Shown: positions 1 to 8,402 of the stretch, piece after piece
How positions within the stretch are numbered: the first letter of the stretch is position 1
Layout of the letters: each line of letters begins with the position of its first letter
Position numbers and translations under genes: made by a program
Notes under the pieces: generated by a model
What the model saw: only the letters and a program-made list of their open reading frames with translations
The model's database searches: none
What the model was told of the DNA's origin: nothing
From: Aromatoleum toluclasticum ATCC 700605
Lineage (GTDB): Bacteria > Pseudomonadota > Gammaproteobacteria > Burkholderiales > Rhodocyclaceae
NCBI RefSeq assembly: GCF_000378245.1
Contig: NZ_KB899502.1
Location: forward strand, 1-64,000
Direction of reading: 5' to 3'
Length of the DNA: 64,000 nucleotides

Positions 1-1
1 C

Positions 2-721
2 CCGGACCTCTTCAACAACGACTGCTCGGTGATGCCGGTGATCGCCTACCTCTCCGACCACCGCGCCGAGACGCTCGACCGCGTGGTGGCGGCGGCGGCG
101 GGCTTCGCCCAGGCGCACAGTTCGCCCGAACGCCAGTTCCTGCTCGCGGCGGGCAGCGCCGGCATCGAGGCGGCGACCAACATCGTCGTGAAGGAAGCCA
201 ACCGCACGATGCTCTTCTACGTGTATGCGGCGGTGATCGTGCTGTGCTTCATCACCTTCCGCAACTGGCGCGCGGTGGTGGTGGCGGTGGTGCCGCTCGC
301 GGTGACCTCGATCCTGTGCGAGGCGCTGATGGTGGTGCTGGGGATCGGCGTGAAGGTGGGCACCTTGCCGGTGATCGCGCTGGGGGTGGGGATCGGCGTC
401 GACTACGCGCTGTACCTGCTCTCCATCCAGCTTGCGCAACAGCGGGCCGATGCGACCCTTGCCGAGGCGCACCGCTGTGCACTGCAATTCACGGGCAAGG
501 TGGTGGCGCTGGTAGGCGTGACGCTCGCGGCGGGGGTGGTGACGTGGATCTGGTCGCCGATCAAGTTCCAGGCCGACATGGGGATCCTCCTGACCTTCAT
601 GTTCGTGTGGAACATGGTCGGGGCGCTGATCCTGATCCCGGCCCTGTCGCACTTTCTCCTGAAGGACACGGTTCGCGCCCAGCGCTTCGGCACGGTACCG
701 GAACTGAGTCTGGCCGCATGA
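2..721 (+). CDS. MMPL/RND-family transporter, C-terminal part (5' end outside window)
   Basis: The reading frame is open from the window edge, so only the last ~239 residues of a larger protein are present. They contain several hydrophobic helices, including one rich in GIGVDYALYLL, which matches the conserved GxGVDY helix of MMPL/RND permeases (SSD-like fold), followed by a KFQADMGILL segment. The same two signatures occur near the C-terminus of the complete transporter encoded at 61340-63799, so the two are paralogues. These inner-membrane proteins export or move lipids and hydrophobic compounds, and they often sit beside DUF1302/DUF1329 genes in degraders. The stop codon overlaps the start of the next gene (ATGA). 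The family call is firm; the substrate is unknown. Confidence 0.88.
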   Translation, partial: PDLFNNDCSVMPVIAYLSDHRAETLDRVVAAAAGFAQAHSSPERQFLLAAGSAGIEAATNIVVKEANRTMLFYVYAAVIVLCFITFRNWRAVVVAVVPLAVTSILCEALMVVLGIGVKVGTLPVIALGVGIGVDYALYLLSIQLAQQRADATLAEAHRCALQFTGKVVALVGVTLAAGVVTWIWSPIKFQADMGILLTFMFVWNMVGALILIPALSHFLLKDTVRAQRFGTVPELSLAA

Positions 722-1749
722 GCAGGAACGAATCGATGACCATTCAGGCGCGAGCAATAAGCATGCTGAACTTTCCGACCGTCACGCAGCTCTGGCCGGG
801 CGTGCTGACGGCGATCACGATCGCGCTGGCGGCGAGCTTCGTATCGGAACACCAGGGCGGACCGCAGCTGCTCTACGCGCTGTTCTTCGGCATGGCGTTC
901 AACTTCGCCGCGGAAGGCGAGAAGATCCGCCGCGGCATCGAGTTCGCCTCACGCCAGGTGCTGCGCTTCGGCGTCGCGCTGCTCGGGGCGCGCATCACCG
1001 CGGAGCAGTTGGCGGGCCTCGGAGCGCAGTCGATCGCGATGGTCGCGGGCGGCGTGGTCGCGACGATTCTGTTCGGCGCGCTCATCGGCCGCCTGCTTGG
1101 CCGCCCCGGCACGGAGGGGGTGCTCACCGGCGGCGCGGTGGCGATCTGCGGGGCGTCGGCCGCGCTGGCGATCTCGGCGGTGCTGCCGAAGAACGAAGCG
1201 AACCAGCGCTTCACGCTCTTCACGGTGGTGGGGGTGACGGCGCTGTCGACGGTGGCGATGATCGTCTATCCGGCGGTCGTGAAGGCCTTCGGGCTGGATG
1301 CCAACGCGGCGGCGGTCTTCATCGGCGGCACGATCCACGACGTCGCGCAGGTCGTCGCGGCGGGCTACATCATCTCGCCCGAGGTCGGCGACGGCGCGGT
1401 CTTCGTCAAGCTCTTCCGCGTGGCGATGCTGCTGCCGGTGGTGGCGGTGGTGTCGGTGCTCTTTCGCGACGGCACGGCGACCGGCAAGAAGCCGCCGGTG
1501 CTGCCCGGCTTCCTCGTCGGCTTCGCGGTGCTGGTCGTCGTGAACAGCCTCGGCTTCATCCCCAAGCCGGTGACCGACGCGGCGTCCCATCTGTCGCGCT
1601 GGTGCCTGGTGGTGGCGATCGCGGCGCTGGGGGTGAAGACCTCCTTCCAGCAGCTCGCTGCGCTGGGCTGGCGCCCGGTCGTGATGCTCACGGCGAACAC
1701 GGTCTTCCTGGCCGCGCTGATCCTGGGCGGGCTGCTGTTGATGCGGTGA
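718..1749 (+). CDS. YeiH/UPF0324-family putative sulfate exporter
   Basis: A 343-residue polytopic membrane protein with about ten hydrophobic helices. It carries segments typical of the YeiH (Cons_hypoth698) family: GVALLGARIT, GGAVAICGASAALAI and a GGTIHDVAQVVAAGY motif. Members are annotated as putative sulfate or anion exporters on limited evidence. The ATG at 718 overlaps the stop of the upstream transporter gene by four bases, which implies translational coupling. An internal ATG at 736 is an alternative start. The same frame stays open upstream to 244, but that stretch is an antiphase shadow of the transporter gene. The length agrees with the family. Confidence 0.88.
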   Translation: MSRNESMTIQARAISMLNFPTVTQLWPGVLTAITIALAASFVSEHQGGPQLLYALFFGMAFNFAAEGEKIRRGIEFASRQVLRFGVALLGARITAEQLAGLGAQSIAMVAGGVVATILFGALIGRLLGRPGTEGVLTGGAVAICGASAALAISAVLPKNEANQRFTLFTVVGVTALSTVAMIVYPAVVKAFGLDANAAAVFIGGTIHDVAQVVAAGYIISPEVGDGAVFVKLFRVAMLLPVVAVVSVLFRDGTATGKKPPVLPGFLVGFAVLVVVNSLGFIPKPVTDAASHLSRWCLVVAIAALGVKTSFQQLAALGWRPVVMLTANTVFLAALILGGLLLMR

Positions 1750-2371
1750 TCTTGATGTGGCCTGTAGGGGATTGGAAAGGGAATTCACGCAAACGACAAC
1801 GTCGAAGCCGCCGAAGCGCGCGCCCGTGGCTATTACACCACGGGCCCCTTCTTCGCCATGAACTACCTGATCACCGTGACCTGTGCGAGTGGGGCACGGA
1901 TTTCACGCAAAGGGTCTGGTGGAAGCAGACGCTCGAGTCTGGCAGTGACCTGGCTTCCGGTGAATGCGATAACGGCGAGAAGATGAAGATTGTCCAGAGA
2001 CCTTCTGGTCCGTCGTCGACATCGTCCGCGCGGTGATCCCCTGCAGGAACGGGCCGTTCATCATGCAATCGAGCCACGGTAGCGGTCGGCTTGCTGGCAG
2101 TAGCGGCGGCGGATGTCTCGCTCATGGACTGTCCGCCAACCCGCGCGGTTATGTGCTCAAGGGCGTCGCCGAAAACGCCCGCTTCGACGCCGGCCTGACG
2201 GTACAAGTGACCTGAGGGCCGTACGCTACGCCGGCGATCTGCCGGATCATCGAGCGGTTTGTCCATAAGATGAATCAAAAATGTTGCTTTTGATGGGGCG
2301 GGCCAATAACATCTATTGGCACAAAAATAATTCGCAAAAATATTTTGACCCCACAGAGGTGACTGTTCGTC
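1750..2371. other. Intergenic region without a recognisable gene
   Basis: About 620 bases separate the YeiH-type gene from the oxidase operon. Short open frames exist (for example 2033-2215 on the plus strand and 1871-2278 on the minus strand), but none has a recognisable domain or convincing ribosome binding site. Two near-identical stretches around TTCACGCAAA occur at about 1784 and 1902. The frame between them reads like the tail of a protein (AEARARGYYTTGPFF), so this may be decayed coding sequence. The last ~100 bases become AT-rich (2275-2350), as expected of the promoter of the downstream oxidase operon. Confidence 0.4.
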
Positions 2372-3997
2372 ATGGACATCCCATTGCTGTTGCTTTCGTC
2401 GTTCATCATTGCCGTAACAGGTTTGTTCTTTTTCATCTGGTCCTTGCGCAAGGGCCTTCTCGACCCGGATGCGGCCGGCGCCAAGGTCATCTTTTCACTC
2501 GGTGAGATCGGCCGGATCGAGGAGCCGGCCGCGACGGGCGCGGGGCAACGCGAGTTGCAGCGGGCGATGACGGCTTCGCACGGCGAACCGGACGCCACTG
2601 AGCTGCAGGCGCGCCTGGCGGCGGATGCTTCGTCGGCACGCCCGGCCTTCGTGCTGCTGGGTTTCGCGGTCTTCTGGCTGCTGGTCGCTTCGCTTGCGGG
2701 CCTCACGAGCTCCATCAAGCTCCATGAGCCCGACTGGCTGACGCAATATGCCTGGCTGAGCTTTGGGCGTATCCGCACGATCCATCTGAACGCGGTCGCC
2801 TACGGATGGGCACCGATGGCAGCGCTCGGCGTCGCCTTGTGGATGCTGCCGCGGCTGCTGAAGACGACTCTGGAAGGCGCGCGCTTCGCGGTATGGGGTG
2901 CCATTCTGTGGAACATCGGCCTCGCGATCGGCGTCGGCTGCATCGCGGTGGGCATCAACGACGGCATGGAGTGGCTGGAAATCCCGGGGCAGGTCGGCGT
3001 GCTGTTCGCCGTGGGCGGCGCGATGATCGGCCTGCCGCTGGTCTTCACGCTGCGTCGGCGCAAGGTCGAGCACCTTTACGTGTCCGTCTGGTACATGGGC
3101 GCGGCGCTCTTCTGGTTCCCCGTCCTCTACATCGTCGCGAAACTGCCCAACCTGCATTTCGGCGTCGAACAGGCGACGATGAACTGGTGGTTCGGCCACA
3201 ACGTGCTGGGGCTCTTCTACACGCCGCTGTCGCTCGCCGCCGTCTATTACTTCCTGCCCAAGGTCATCGGCCGGCCGATCCAGTCCTACAACCTGTCGCT
3301 GATCGGTTTCTGGTGCCTCGCGTTCTTCTACGGGCAGGTCGGCGGTCATCATCTGGTCGGCGGCCCTGTGCCGGAATGGTTGGTCACGCTGTCGATCGTG
3401 CAGAGCATCATGATGATCGTGCCCGTCGTCGCGTTCTCGTTGAATCAGCACCTGACGATGCGGGGGCATTTCGCCGCCCTGAAGCATTCGCCGACGCTGC
3501 GCTTCGTCGTGCTGGGCGGGATGATGTACACGCTGAGCTCGATCCAGGGCTCGTTCGAAGCGCTGCGCAGCGTCAACACGATCACCCACTTCACGCATTT
3601 CACCGTCGCGCACGCTCATCTCGGCCTGTACGGCTTCGTCACGCTGGTGATGTTCGGCGCGATCTACTTCGCGATGCCGCGCATCGTGTCGCGCGAATGG
3701 CCTTATCCGAAGCTCATCGCCGCGCACTTCTGGCTGGTTGCGATCGGCTTTGCGATCTACTTCGTGTCACTGACGACGGCCGGACTGTTGCAGGGCTACG
3801 CGATGGTCGATGCGAGCAAGCCCTTCATGGAGTCGGTGCGCGTCACGCTTCCCTGGCTGGAGGGGCGCTCGATCGGAGGCGCGTTGATGACGCTCGGTCA
3901 TCTCGTGTTCGCCACCCACTTCGTGCTGATGGCGCTGGCCCGTGGGCCCAAGCGCAGCGGCGCCGCCATTCTCCGTCCTCTTGCCCGGACCGCCTGA
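2372..3997 (+). CDS. ccoN: cbb3-type (C-family) haem-copper oxidase subunit I with CcoS-like N-terminus
   Basis: 541 residues. Residues 1-55 form one membrane helix followed by FIWSLRKGLLDPDAAGAKVIF, which resembles the small maturation protein CcoS. The rest is a CcoN-like 12-helix core. Visible ligands are the low-spin haem histidine in FGRIRTIHLNAV, the CuB histidines in NWWFGHN and GGHHLVGG, the haem histidines in FTVAHAHLGLYG, and the helix-VII tyrosine in AAVYYFLPK expected for C-family oxidases. The protein reduces oxygen in the inner membrane with electrons from the cytochrome c subunits encoded next. It diverges from canonical CcoN, and no CcoQ or di-haem CcoP follows. A nitric oxide reductase-like role is less likely because the tyrosine is present. 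The ATG at 2372 follows AGAGG at about 2355. Confidence 0.85.
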   Translation: MDIPLLLLSSFIIAVTGLFFFIWSLRKGLLDPDAAGAKVIFSLGEIGRIEEPAATGAGQRELQRAMTASHGEPDATELQARLAADASSARPAFVLLGFAVFWLLVASLAGLTSSIKLHEPDWLTQYAWLSFGRIRTIHLNAVAYGWAPMAALGVALWMLPRLLKTTLEGARFAVWGAILWNIGLAIGVGCIAVGINDGMEWLEIPGQVGVLFAVGGAMIGLPLVFTLRRRKVEHLYVSVWYMGAALFWFPVLYIVAKLPNLHFGVEQATMNWWFGHNVLGLFYTPLSLAAVYYFLPKVIGRPIQSYNLSLIGFWCLAFFYGQVGGHHLVGGPVPEWLVTLSIVQSIMMIVPVVAFSLNQHLTMRGHFAALKHSPTLRFVVLGGMMYTLSSIQGSFEALRSVNTITHFTHFTVAHAHLGLYGFVTLVMFGAIYFAMPRIVSREWPYPKLIAAHFWLVAIGFAIYFVSLTTAGLLQGYAMVDASKPFMESVRVTLPWLEGRSIGGALMTLGHLVFATHFVLMALARGPKRSGAAILRPLARTA

Positions 3998-4000
3998 ACC

Positions 4001-4606
4001 ATGGAAAACGAGATCAAACTGATTTCCGGCGCGATGGTGACGCTCGCCATCGCCACCGCCTCGCTGGTCGTGCTGCCCTACCTGCAGCTTCGCCATGAAC
4101 CGCCCACGCCGGGCCTCAAGCCCTATACCGAAGTGCAGTTGCGCGGACGGCAGGAGTACATCCGCCAGGGCTGCGTCTACTGTCATTCGCAGCAGCCGCG
4201 CGATCCCTCGCAGGCGCCCGATGACAAGCGTGGCTGGGGCCGGCCTTCGGTCGCGGGCGACTACTACTACGACCGCCCGCATCTGCTCGGCACAATGCGC
4301 ACCGGGCCGGACCTGCTCAACATTGGGGCGCGCCAGCCGAGCGCGGACTGGCAGCTCGGCCACCTCTACCAGCCGCGCGCCTACACGCCGGGCAGCATCA
4401 TGCCGGCCTATCCCTTCCTGTTCGAGGTCAAGAAGGAGGCCGCGCCGGGCGACAAGGTCGTCGCACTGCCGCCGCAATTCGCCCCGGCCGGCGGGGTCGT
4501 CGTCGCCACGCAGGAGGCGCAGGACCTTGTGGCCTATCTCCTCTCGCTCGACCGGACCTTCCCCGCGCTGGCGCCGCTCGCCGACGCGAGCCCGGCCTCC
4601 AAATGA
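4001..4606 (+). CDS. ccoO: cbb3-type oxidase mono-haem cytochrome c subunit II (CcoO-like)
   Basis: 201 residues, three bases after the subunit I gene. One N-terminal membrane anchor (about residues 8-28) is followed by a periplasmic c-type domain with the haem-attachment motif CVYCH in the sequence RQGCVYCHSQQPRDP. The stretches GDYYYDRPHLLGTMRTGPDL and PRAYTPGSIMPAYPFLF are typical of CcoO, and the Met of IMPAYPF is the likely sixth haem ligand. It passes electrons to subunit I. It is shorter than many CcoO proteins at the C-terminus but looks complete. Its stop overlaps the next start by four bases. Confidence 0.88.
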   Translation: MENEIKLISGAMVTLAIATASLVVLPYLQLRHEPPTPGLKPYTEVQLRGRQEYIRQGCVYCHSQQPRDPSQAPDDKRGWGRPSVAGDYYYDRPHLLGTMRTGPDLLNIGARQPSADWQLGHLYQPRAYTPGSIMPAYPFLFEVKKEAAPGDKVVALPPQFAPAGGVVVATQEAQDLVAYLLSLDRTFPALAPLADASPASK

Positions 4607-5214
4607 TCCGCAGGCACGTACCCGATATGCAAGCCCAGACCCGCAACGACGATCCCCAGCGGCGCGAAAACCTCGATCCGCATGAATCTCTCAACCCCGT
4701 CCCGCGCCTGATGCTGGGCCTGATCGGCCTGCTGCTGGTGTGGGCCGTCTACTACATCTACACAGCGCATCCCAATACGCGTCCTGCCCTTGGAGACCGC
4801 CGCAACGTGGAGGTCCTCGCAGCCGTGCCCAGCAAGGCCGTCGACGGCGCGCAGATCTTCGGCGCCAATTGCGCGGCTTGCCATCAAGCGGCAGGCACGG
4901 GCATTCCTCAGGTCTTTCCGCCGCTGGCGGGTTCCGCCTGGGTCAATGGCGGCGATCAAGTCCTGATCCAGATCCTGCTGCACGGCATCAACGGCAGCAT
5001 CGAAGTCGCCGGCAACACCTACAACGGCGTGATGCCCGCGTTCGGCGACAAGCTCGGCGACGCGGAGATCGCGGCGGTCGCGAGCTACATCCGAAGCCAG
5101 TGGAGCAATCAGGGGGCGCCGGTGACGCCCGAATCGGTCGCGGAGCAGCGCAAGCGAACTGCCGACCGCAGCGCCCCGTGGAACGGTGGCGCCGAACTCG
5201 CGACGCTGAAATAG
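4603..5214 (+). CDS. Membrane-anchored mono-haem cytochrome c (CcoP-like position)
   Basis: 203 residues. A cytoplasmic N-terminal tail is followed by one membrane helix (about residues 32-50, LMLGLIGLLLVWAVYYIYT) and a periplasmic cytochrome c domain with haem site CAACH in FGANCAACHQAAGTGIP and a likely methionine ligand in GVMPAFG. It occupies the ccoP position of the operon but has one haem instead of two, so it is probably the third electron-transfer subunit of this variant oxidase. The ATG at 4603 overlaps the ccoO stop; a second ATG at 4627 is possible. Confidence 0.85.
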   Translation: MIRRHVPDMQAQTRNDDPQRRENLDPHESLNPVPRLMLGLIGLLLVWAVYYIYTAHPNTRPALGDRRNVEVLAAVPSKAVDGAQIFGANCAACHQAAGTGIPQVFPPLAGSAWVNGGDQVLIQILLHGINGSIEVAGNTYNGVMPAFGDKLGDAEIAAVASYIRSQWSNQGAPVTPESVAEQRKRTADRSAPWNGGAELATLK

Positions 5215-5232
5215 GCCCCGCCGCCAGAAGCC

Positions 5233-5856
5233 ATGCGTACTGCCGTCACCTGCGCGCTGATCATGCTGCTGGGCCTCGCAGCGTTCTCGGAGGTCAGCGC
5301 CGGCTTCCGGGTCGTCACGAGCGAGGCCGCACGCCGCCTCGACGTGCGCGAACATGCACCGGAAATACCCGATGCGATGCTTGTTGGCGCCGGCGCGCCC
5401 GCCTACTCGCTACGCGGCGATCTGGCGCGGGACGGACGCATCGCGCTCGTGGACTTCATCTACACCCGCTGCGAATCGGTGTGCAGTGTGCTCGGCACGG
5501 AATTCCAGCAACTGCAGCAGGAGATCCGGAAGCAGGGGCTGCAGGACCGCGTACGCCTTATCAGCATCAGCTTCGATCCCGCGGACGACGGTGACACATT
5601 GGCGCGCTACGCAGACCGCATGCACGCGGATGGCTCCGTCTGGCGCTTCGCGAGCGTCGCCGACTCCCAGGCCCTACGCCCGCTTCTCGACGCCTTCGGC
5701 ATCGTCGTCGTGCCCGACGGCATCGGCGGTTTCGTGCATAACGCCGCGATCCACACCGTCGGACCAGGCGGCCGACTGACCCGCATCGACGACCTCGGCG
5801 AGGCCCGTATCGCGTTGCGTTCCGCGCTGGCCCGAGCAGAGGTCGCGTCACGATGA
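5233..5856 (+). CDS. SCO1/SenC-family copper chaperone
   Basis: 207 residues. A hydrophobic N-terminus (about residues 3-22) looks like a signal peptide or anchor. The thioredoxin-like fold carries the copper-binding CxxxC motif as CESVC after VDFIYTR, and a downstream histidine in HNAAIHTVG matches the third SCO ligand. SCO proteins deliver copper to the CuA or CuB sites of haem-copper oxidases, which fits its place just after the oxidase subunits. It overlaps the next gene by four bases. The family is clear; which copper centre it serves is inferred from position. Confidence 0.88.
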   Translation: MRTAVTCALIMLLGLAAFSEVSAGFRVVTSEAARRLDVREHAPEIPDAMLVGAGAPAYSLRGDLARDGRIALVDFIYTRCESVCSVLGTEFQQLQQEIRKQGLQDRVRLISISFDPADDGDTLARYADRMHADGSVWRFASVADSQALRPLLDAFGIVVVPDGIGGFVHNAAIHTVGPGGRLTRIDDLGEARIALRSALARAEVASR

Positions 5857-6464
5857 GCCCGCGCCGCTTTGCCCTCCTTGGCGCGGCGCTCGTGGCGATT
5901 GGCACTGCGCCGTCGCTGCGCACCTGGCTCGAGGCCGACATGGCGCGTCACATGCTCGCGCAGTTTCCGCTGCTGATCCTCGCTGGCGCCGCATTCGCTT
6001 CAGCGTTGCCGTCACGCACACGCGGCGCTGTCGCGGCCTTCAACGCGCACGGCCTTGCGGGCCTGCTGTTCTGCCTGCTGGTCTCGGCCTTCTGGATGAT
6101 CCCGCGCGCGCTCGATCAGGCCTTGCTGTCGTTCCCGGTGGAGCTCGCGAAGATCGCGACGCTGCTCGCGGCCGGTGGCGCGCTGCAACTGTCGTGGCGC
6201 CCAGCCGGGCTCGTCGTCCAGACCTTCTTCATCGGAAACTGGGCCTGGATGACGGCCGTCGTCGGACTCCTCTACCAGGACGTGAGCACTCGCCTGTGCA
6301 ACGGCTATCTGCTCGATCAACAGGTCGTCGCCGGACAGGGACTCGTCGCCCTGGCGATCGTCCTGCCGACGGCATTGATCGCGCTTCTCGCAAAGCGGGG
6401 AGTGCTCGCAGGCGACGCGTCCGAAACGACTCAGGGCCGCCCAACGGGAAGCACTGCGCAGTAG
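5853..6464 (+). CDS. Hypothetical polytopic membrane protein of the oxidase operon
   Basis: 203 residues with about five or six hydrophobic helices; histidines (ARHML, NAHGLAG) and tryptophans lie near helix ends. The layout recalls CtaG (caa3-type) or other oxidase-assembly membrane proteins, but I see no diagnostic motif. Translation is coupled to the SCO gene through an ATGA overlap, so a role in assembling or copper-loading the oxidase is the simplest inference. It is the last gene of the operon. Confidence 0.72.
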   Translation: MSPRRFALLGAALVAIGTAPSLRTWLEADMARHMLAQFPLLILAGAAFASALPSRTRGAVAAFNAHGLAGLLFCLLVSAFWMIPRALDQALLSFPVELAKIATLLAAGGALQLSWRPAGLVVQTFFIGNWAWMTAVVGLLYQDVSTRLCNGYLLDQQVVAGQGLVALAIVLPTALIALLAKRGVLAGDASETTQGRPTGSTAQ

Positions 6465-6557
6465 AGGAATTCAGTCGCCAGGATTGTTGATCGCTTCGCC
6501 CACCGCCCGCGCGAACTCTTCGGCAAGCGTGCAAATTGCGGCACGATCACTTCTTCA

Positions 6558-6575
6558 TAGTCCGCATTGACGATG
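6558..6575. promoter_or_regulatory. Candidate operator, divergent copy of the shared palindrome
   Basis: TAGTCCGCATTGACGATG lies about 110 bases before the ketosteroid-dehydrogenase-like gene. It matches the element at 40662-40679 at 15 of 18 positions by eye and shares the GTCCG...GACGA arms with the stronger copies at 10980, 27107 and 37904. It is the weakest member of the set. Confidence 0.35.
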
Positions 6576-6682
6576 ATGTTCCCGCGCCCGCTGGCCATCA
6601 TCCGGGACGATGACGGTGCCCCTGGGGTCGGTATGCCCCTTGTCCGGAAGGCACCGCGAACGACCCTTCGGGAGGTGCTGGC

Positions 6683-8392
6683 GTGGCGGGCAATGTGCAG
6701 GGTGACAATCAGTTCGATGTGATCGTGGTCGGGTCCGGTGCGGGGGCGCTCACCTCCGCGGTGGTGGCGGCGGACAACGGTTTGGCGGTGCTGGTCGTGG
6801 AGAAGAGCGACAAGTATGGCGGGACGTCGTCGATTTCCGGCGGCGGAATCTGGATTCCGAACAATCATCACTTTGCGGCCAAGGGTGGCAAGGACAGTTA
6901 CGAGAAGGCGCTGCAGTACTTGAAGGCGGCGACCGGCGGGGTGGTGCCGGAGACGCGGCTGCGGGCCTATCTCGACAACGCGCCGAAGATGATCAGGCAC
7001 CTCGAGGCGAAGAGCCGCGTGCGCTATGCGGTGGCGGAGAAGTATCCGGACTACTACCAGCATCTGCCGGGCTCCCTGCAGGGGGGGCGGACGCTGGATC
7101 CGGAGCTGTTCGATACGAGCGTGCTGGCCGAGGAGCTGCCCAATCTGCGTCAGGGCGCGCCGTCGAACTTGTTGATGGGGCGGATCGCATGGACGGCGCG
7201 GCAGGCGCACAAGGCGATGGCGCGCGAGTTCGGCTGGCGCTTCATGGTGCTGGGCCTGATGCTGCGCTTCAAGCTCGATCTGGCGTGGCGCCGCAAATCG
7301 AAGTTCGATCGTCGTGCGGCACTCGGTACGGCGCTGATCGCGTCGCTGCGGCGCTCGCTGCAGGACCGCGAGGTGCCGTTGTGGCTGAAGACCGATTTCC
7401 GCGAACTGATGACCGAAGGCGGGCAGGTGTGCGGCGTGCGCGTGGTGCGCGAGGGGCACGAGATGCAGATTCGTGCGCGGCGCGGCGTGATCTTCGCGTC
7501 CGGCGGCTTCGAGCAGAACCAGGCCCTGCGCGATCGCTACCTGCCGAAGCCGACCACGGCCGGCTGGAGCGCGACGCCGCCGGGGAACAACACGGGGGCG
7601 GCGCTGGAGGCGGGCATCGCGGCCGGTGCGGCCACGGCGCTGCTGGACAAGGTCTGGTGGGCGCCGACGATCCGGGTGCCGAAGGAGGAGAAGCCGCGCG
7701 GGGTGTTCGCCGAACGGGCGTTTCCGGGGGCCATCGTCGTGAACGGGCAGGGCCGACGCTTCGTCAATGAGGCGGCGCCGTACCTCGAATTCGTCGACGC
7801 GATGTACCAGGACCAGCAGAAGAGCGGGGACAAGTCGATTCCGGCCTGGGCGATCTTCGATGCGAATTTCCGCTTCAATTATGCAATGGGGCCCTTGATG
7901 CCGTCGCAGATCATGCCCGATAGCCGCTTGCGGAAGGAGTGGTTGGGGACGGTGTATTGGAAGGGCGAGACGCTCGCGGATCTCGCGCGCCAGATCGGCG
8001 TCGACATTGGCGGGCTCGAGGCCACGGTGCGCAAGGTGAATGAGTATGCGAAGACCGGCGTGGACGTGGAGTTCGGACGTGGCGGCAACGCGTTTGATCG
8101 GTATTACGGCGACAGCAACGTCAAGCCCAACCCCTGCCTCGCGCCGGTCGCGAAGGGGCCGTTCTATGCGATGCGGCTCGATGCGGGCGACATCGGCACG
8201 AAGGGTGGGCTGCTGACCAACGAGCATGCGCAGGTGCTACGTGAGGACGGTTCGCCGATCCCCGGCTTGTACGCGATCGGCAACTGCTCGGCCGCCGTGA
8301 TGGGGACGGGCTATCCGGGTGCCGGTGCGACGCTCGGACCGGCGATGACCTTCGGCTACGTGGCGGCGAATCACCTCGCTGCCGCGCAGTGA
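6683..8392 (+). CDS. FAD-binding dehydrogenase of the 3-ketosteroid dehydrogenase family
   Basis: 569 residues. The N-terminal dinucleotide-binding motif is [19 protein letters not shown] followed by [20 protein letters not shown], and the C-terminus has [18 protein letters not shown]. In KstD enzymes that C-terminal region holds a catalytic tyrosine and an oxyanion glycine. Family members introduce a double bond next to a ring ketone (delta-1- or delta-4-dehydrogenation of 3-ketosteroids) with FAD. The GTG at 6683 is preceded by GGGAGG (6670-6675). The gene is ten bases upstream of the FadD3-like ligase, probably one operon. Regiospecificity, and steroid versus another cyclic ketone substrate, cannot be fixed from sequence alone. 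Confidence 0.83.
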   Translation: MAGNVQGDNQFDVIVVGSGAGALTSAVVAADNGLAVLVVEKSDKYGGTSSISGGGIWIPNNHHFAAKGGKDSYEKALQYLKAATGGVVPETRLRAYLDNAPKMIRHLEAKSRVRYAVAEKYPDYYQHLPGSLQGGRTLDPELFDTSVLAEELPNLRQGAPSNLLMGRIAWTARQAHKAMAREFGWRFMVLGLMLRFKLDLAWRRKSKFDRRAALGTALIASLRRSLQDREVPLWLKTDFRELMTEGGQVCGVRVVREGHEMQIRARRGVIFASGGFEQNQALRDRYLPKPTTAGWSATPPGNNTGAALEAGIAAGAATALLDKVWWAPTIRVPKEEKPRGVFAERAFPGAIVVNGQGRRFVNEAAPYLEFVDAMYQDQQKSGDKSIPAWAIFDANFRFNYAMGPLMPSQIMPDSRLRKEWLGTVYWKGETLADLARQIGVDIGGLEATVRKVNEYAKTGVDVEFGRGGNAFDRYYGDSNVKPNPCLAPVAKGPFYAMRLDAGDIGTKGGLLTNEHAQVLREDGSPIPGLYAIGNCSAAVMGTGYPGAGATLGPAMTFGYVAANHLAAAQ

Positions 8393-8402
8393 GGTTGCAG
8401 CG

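Noticed and set aside
244-717. N-terminal extension of the YeiH-type protein
   Set aside because: The extension is Gly/Arg-rich and out of phase with the real transporter gene; family length and the ATGA overlap support the start at 718.
6465-6682. Possible small gene before the ketosteroid-dehydrogenase-like gene
   Set aside because: Only short frames without start context; the stretch is better read as promoter with a weak operator copy.
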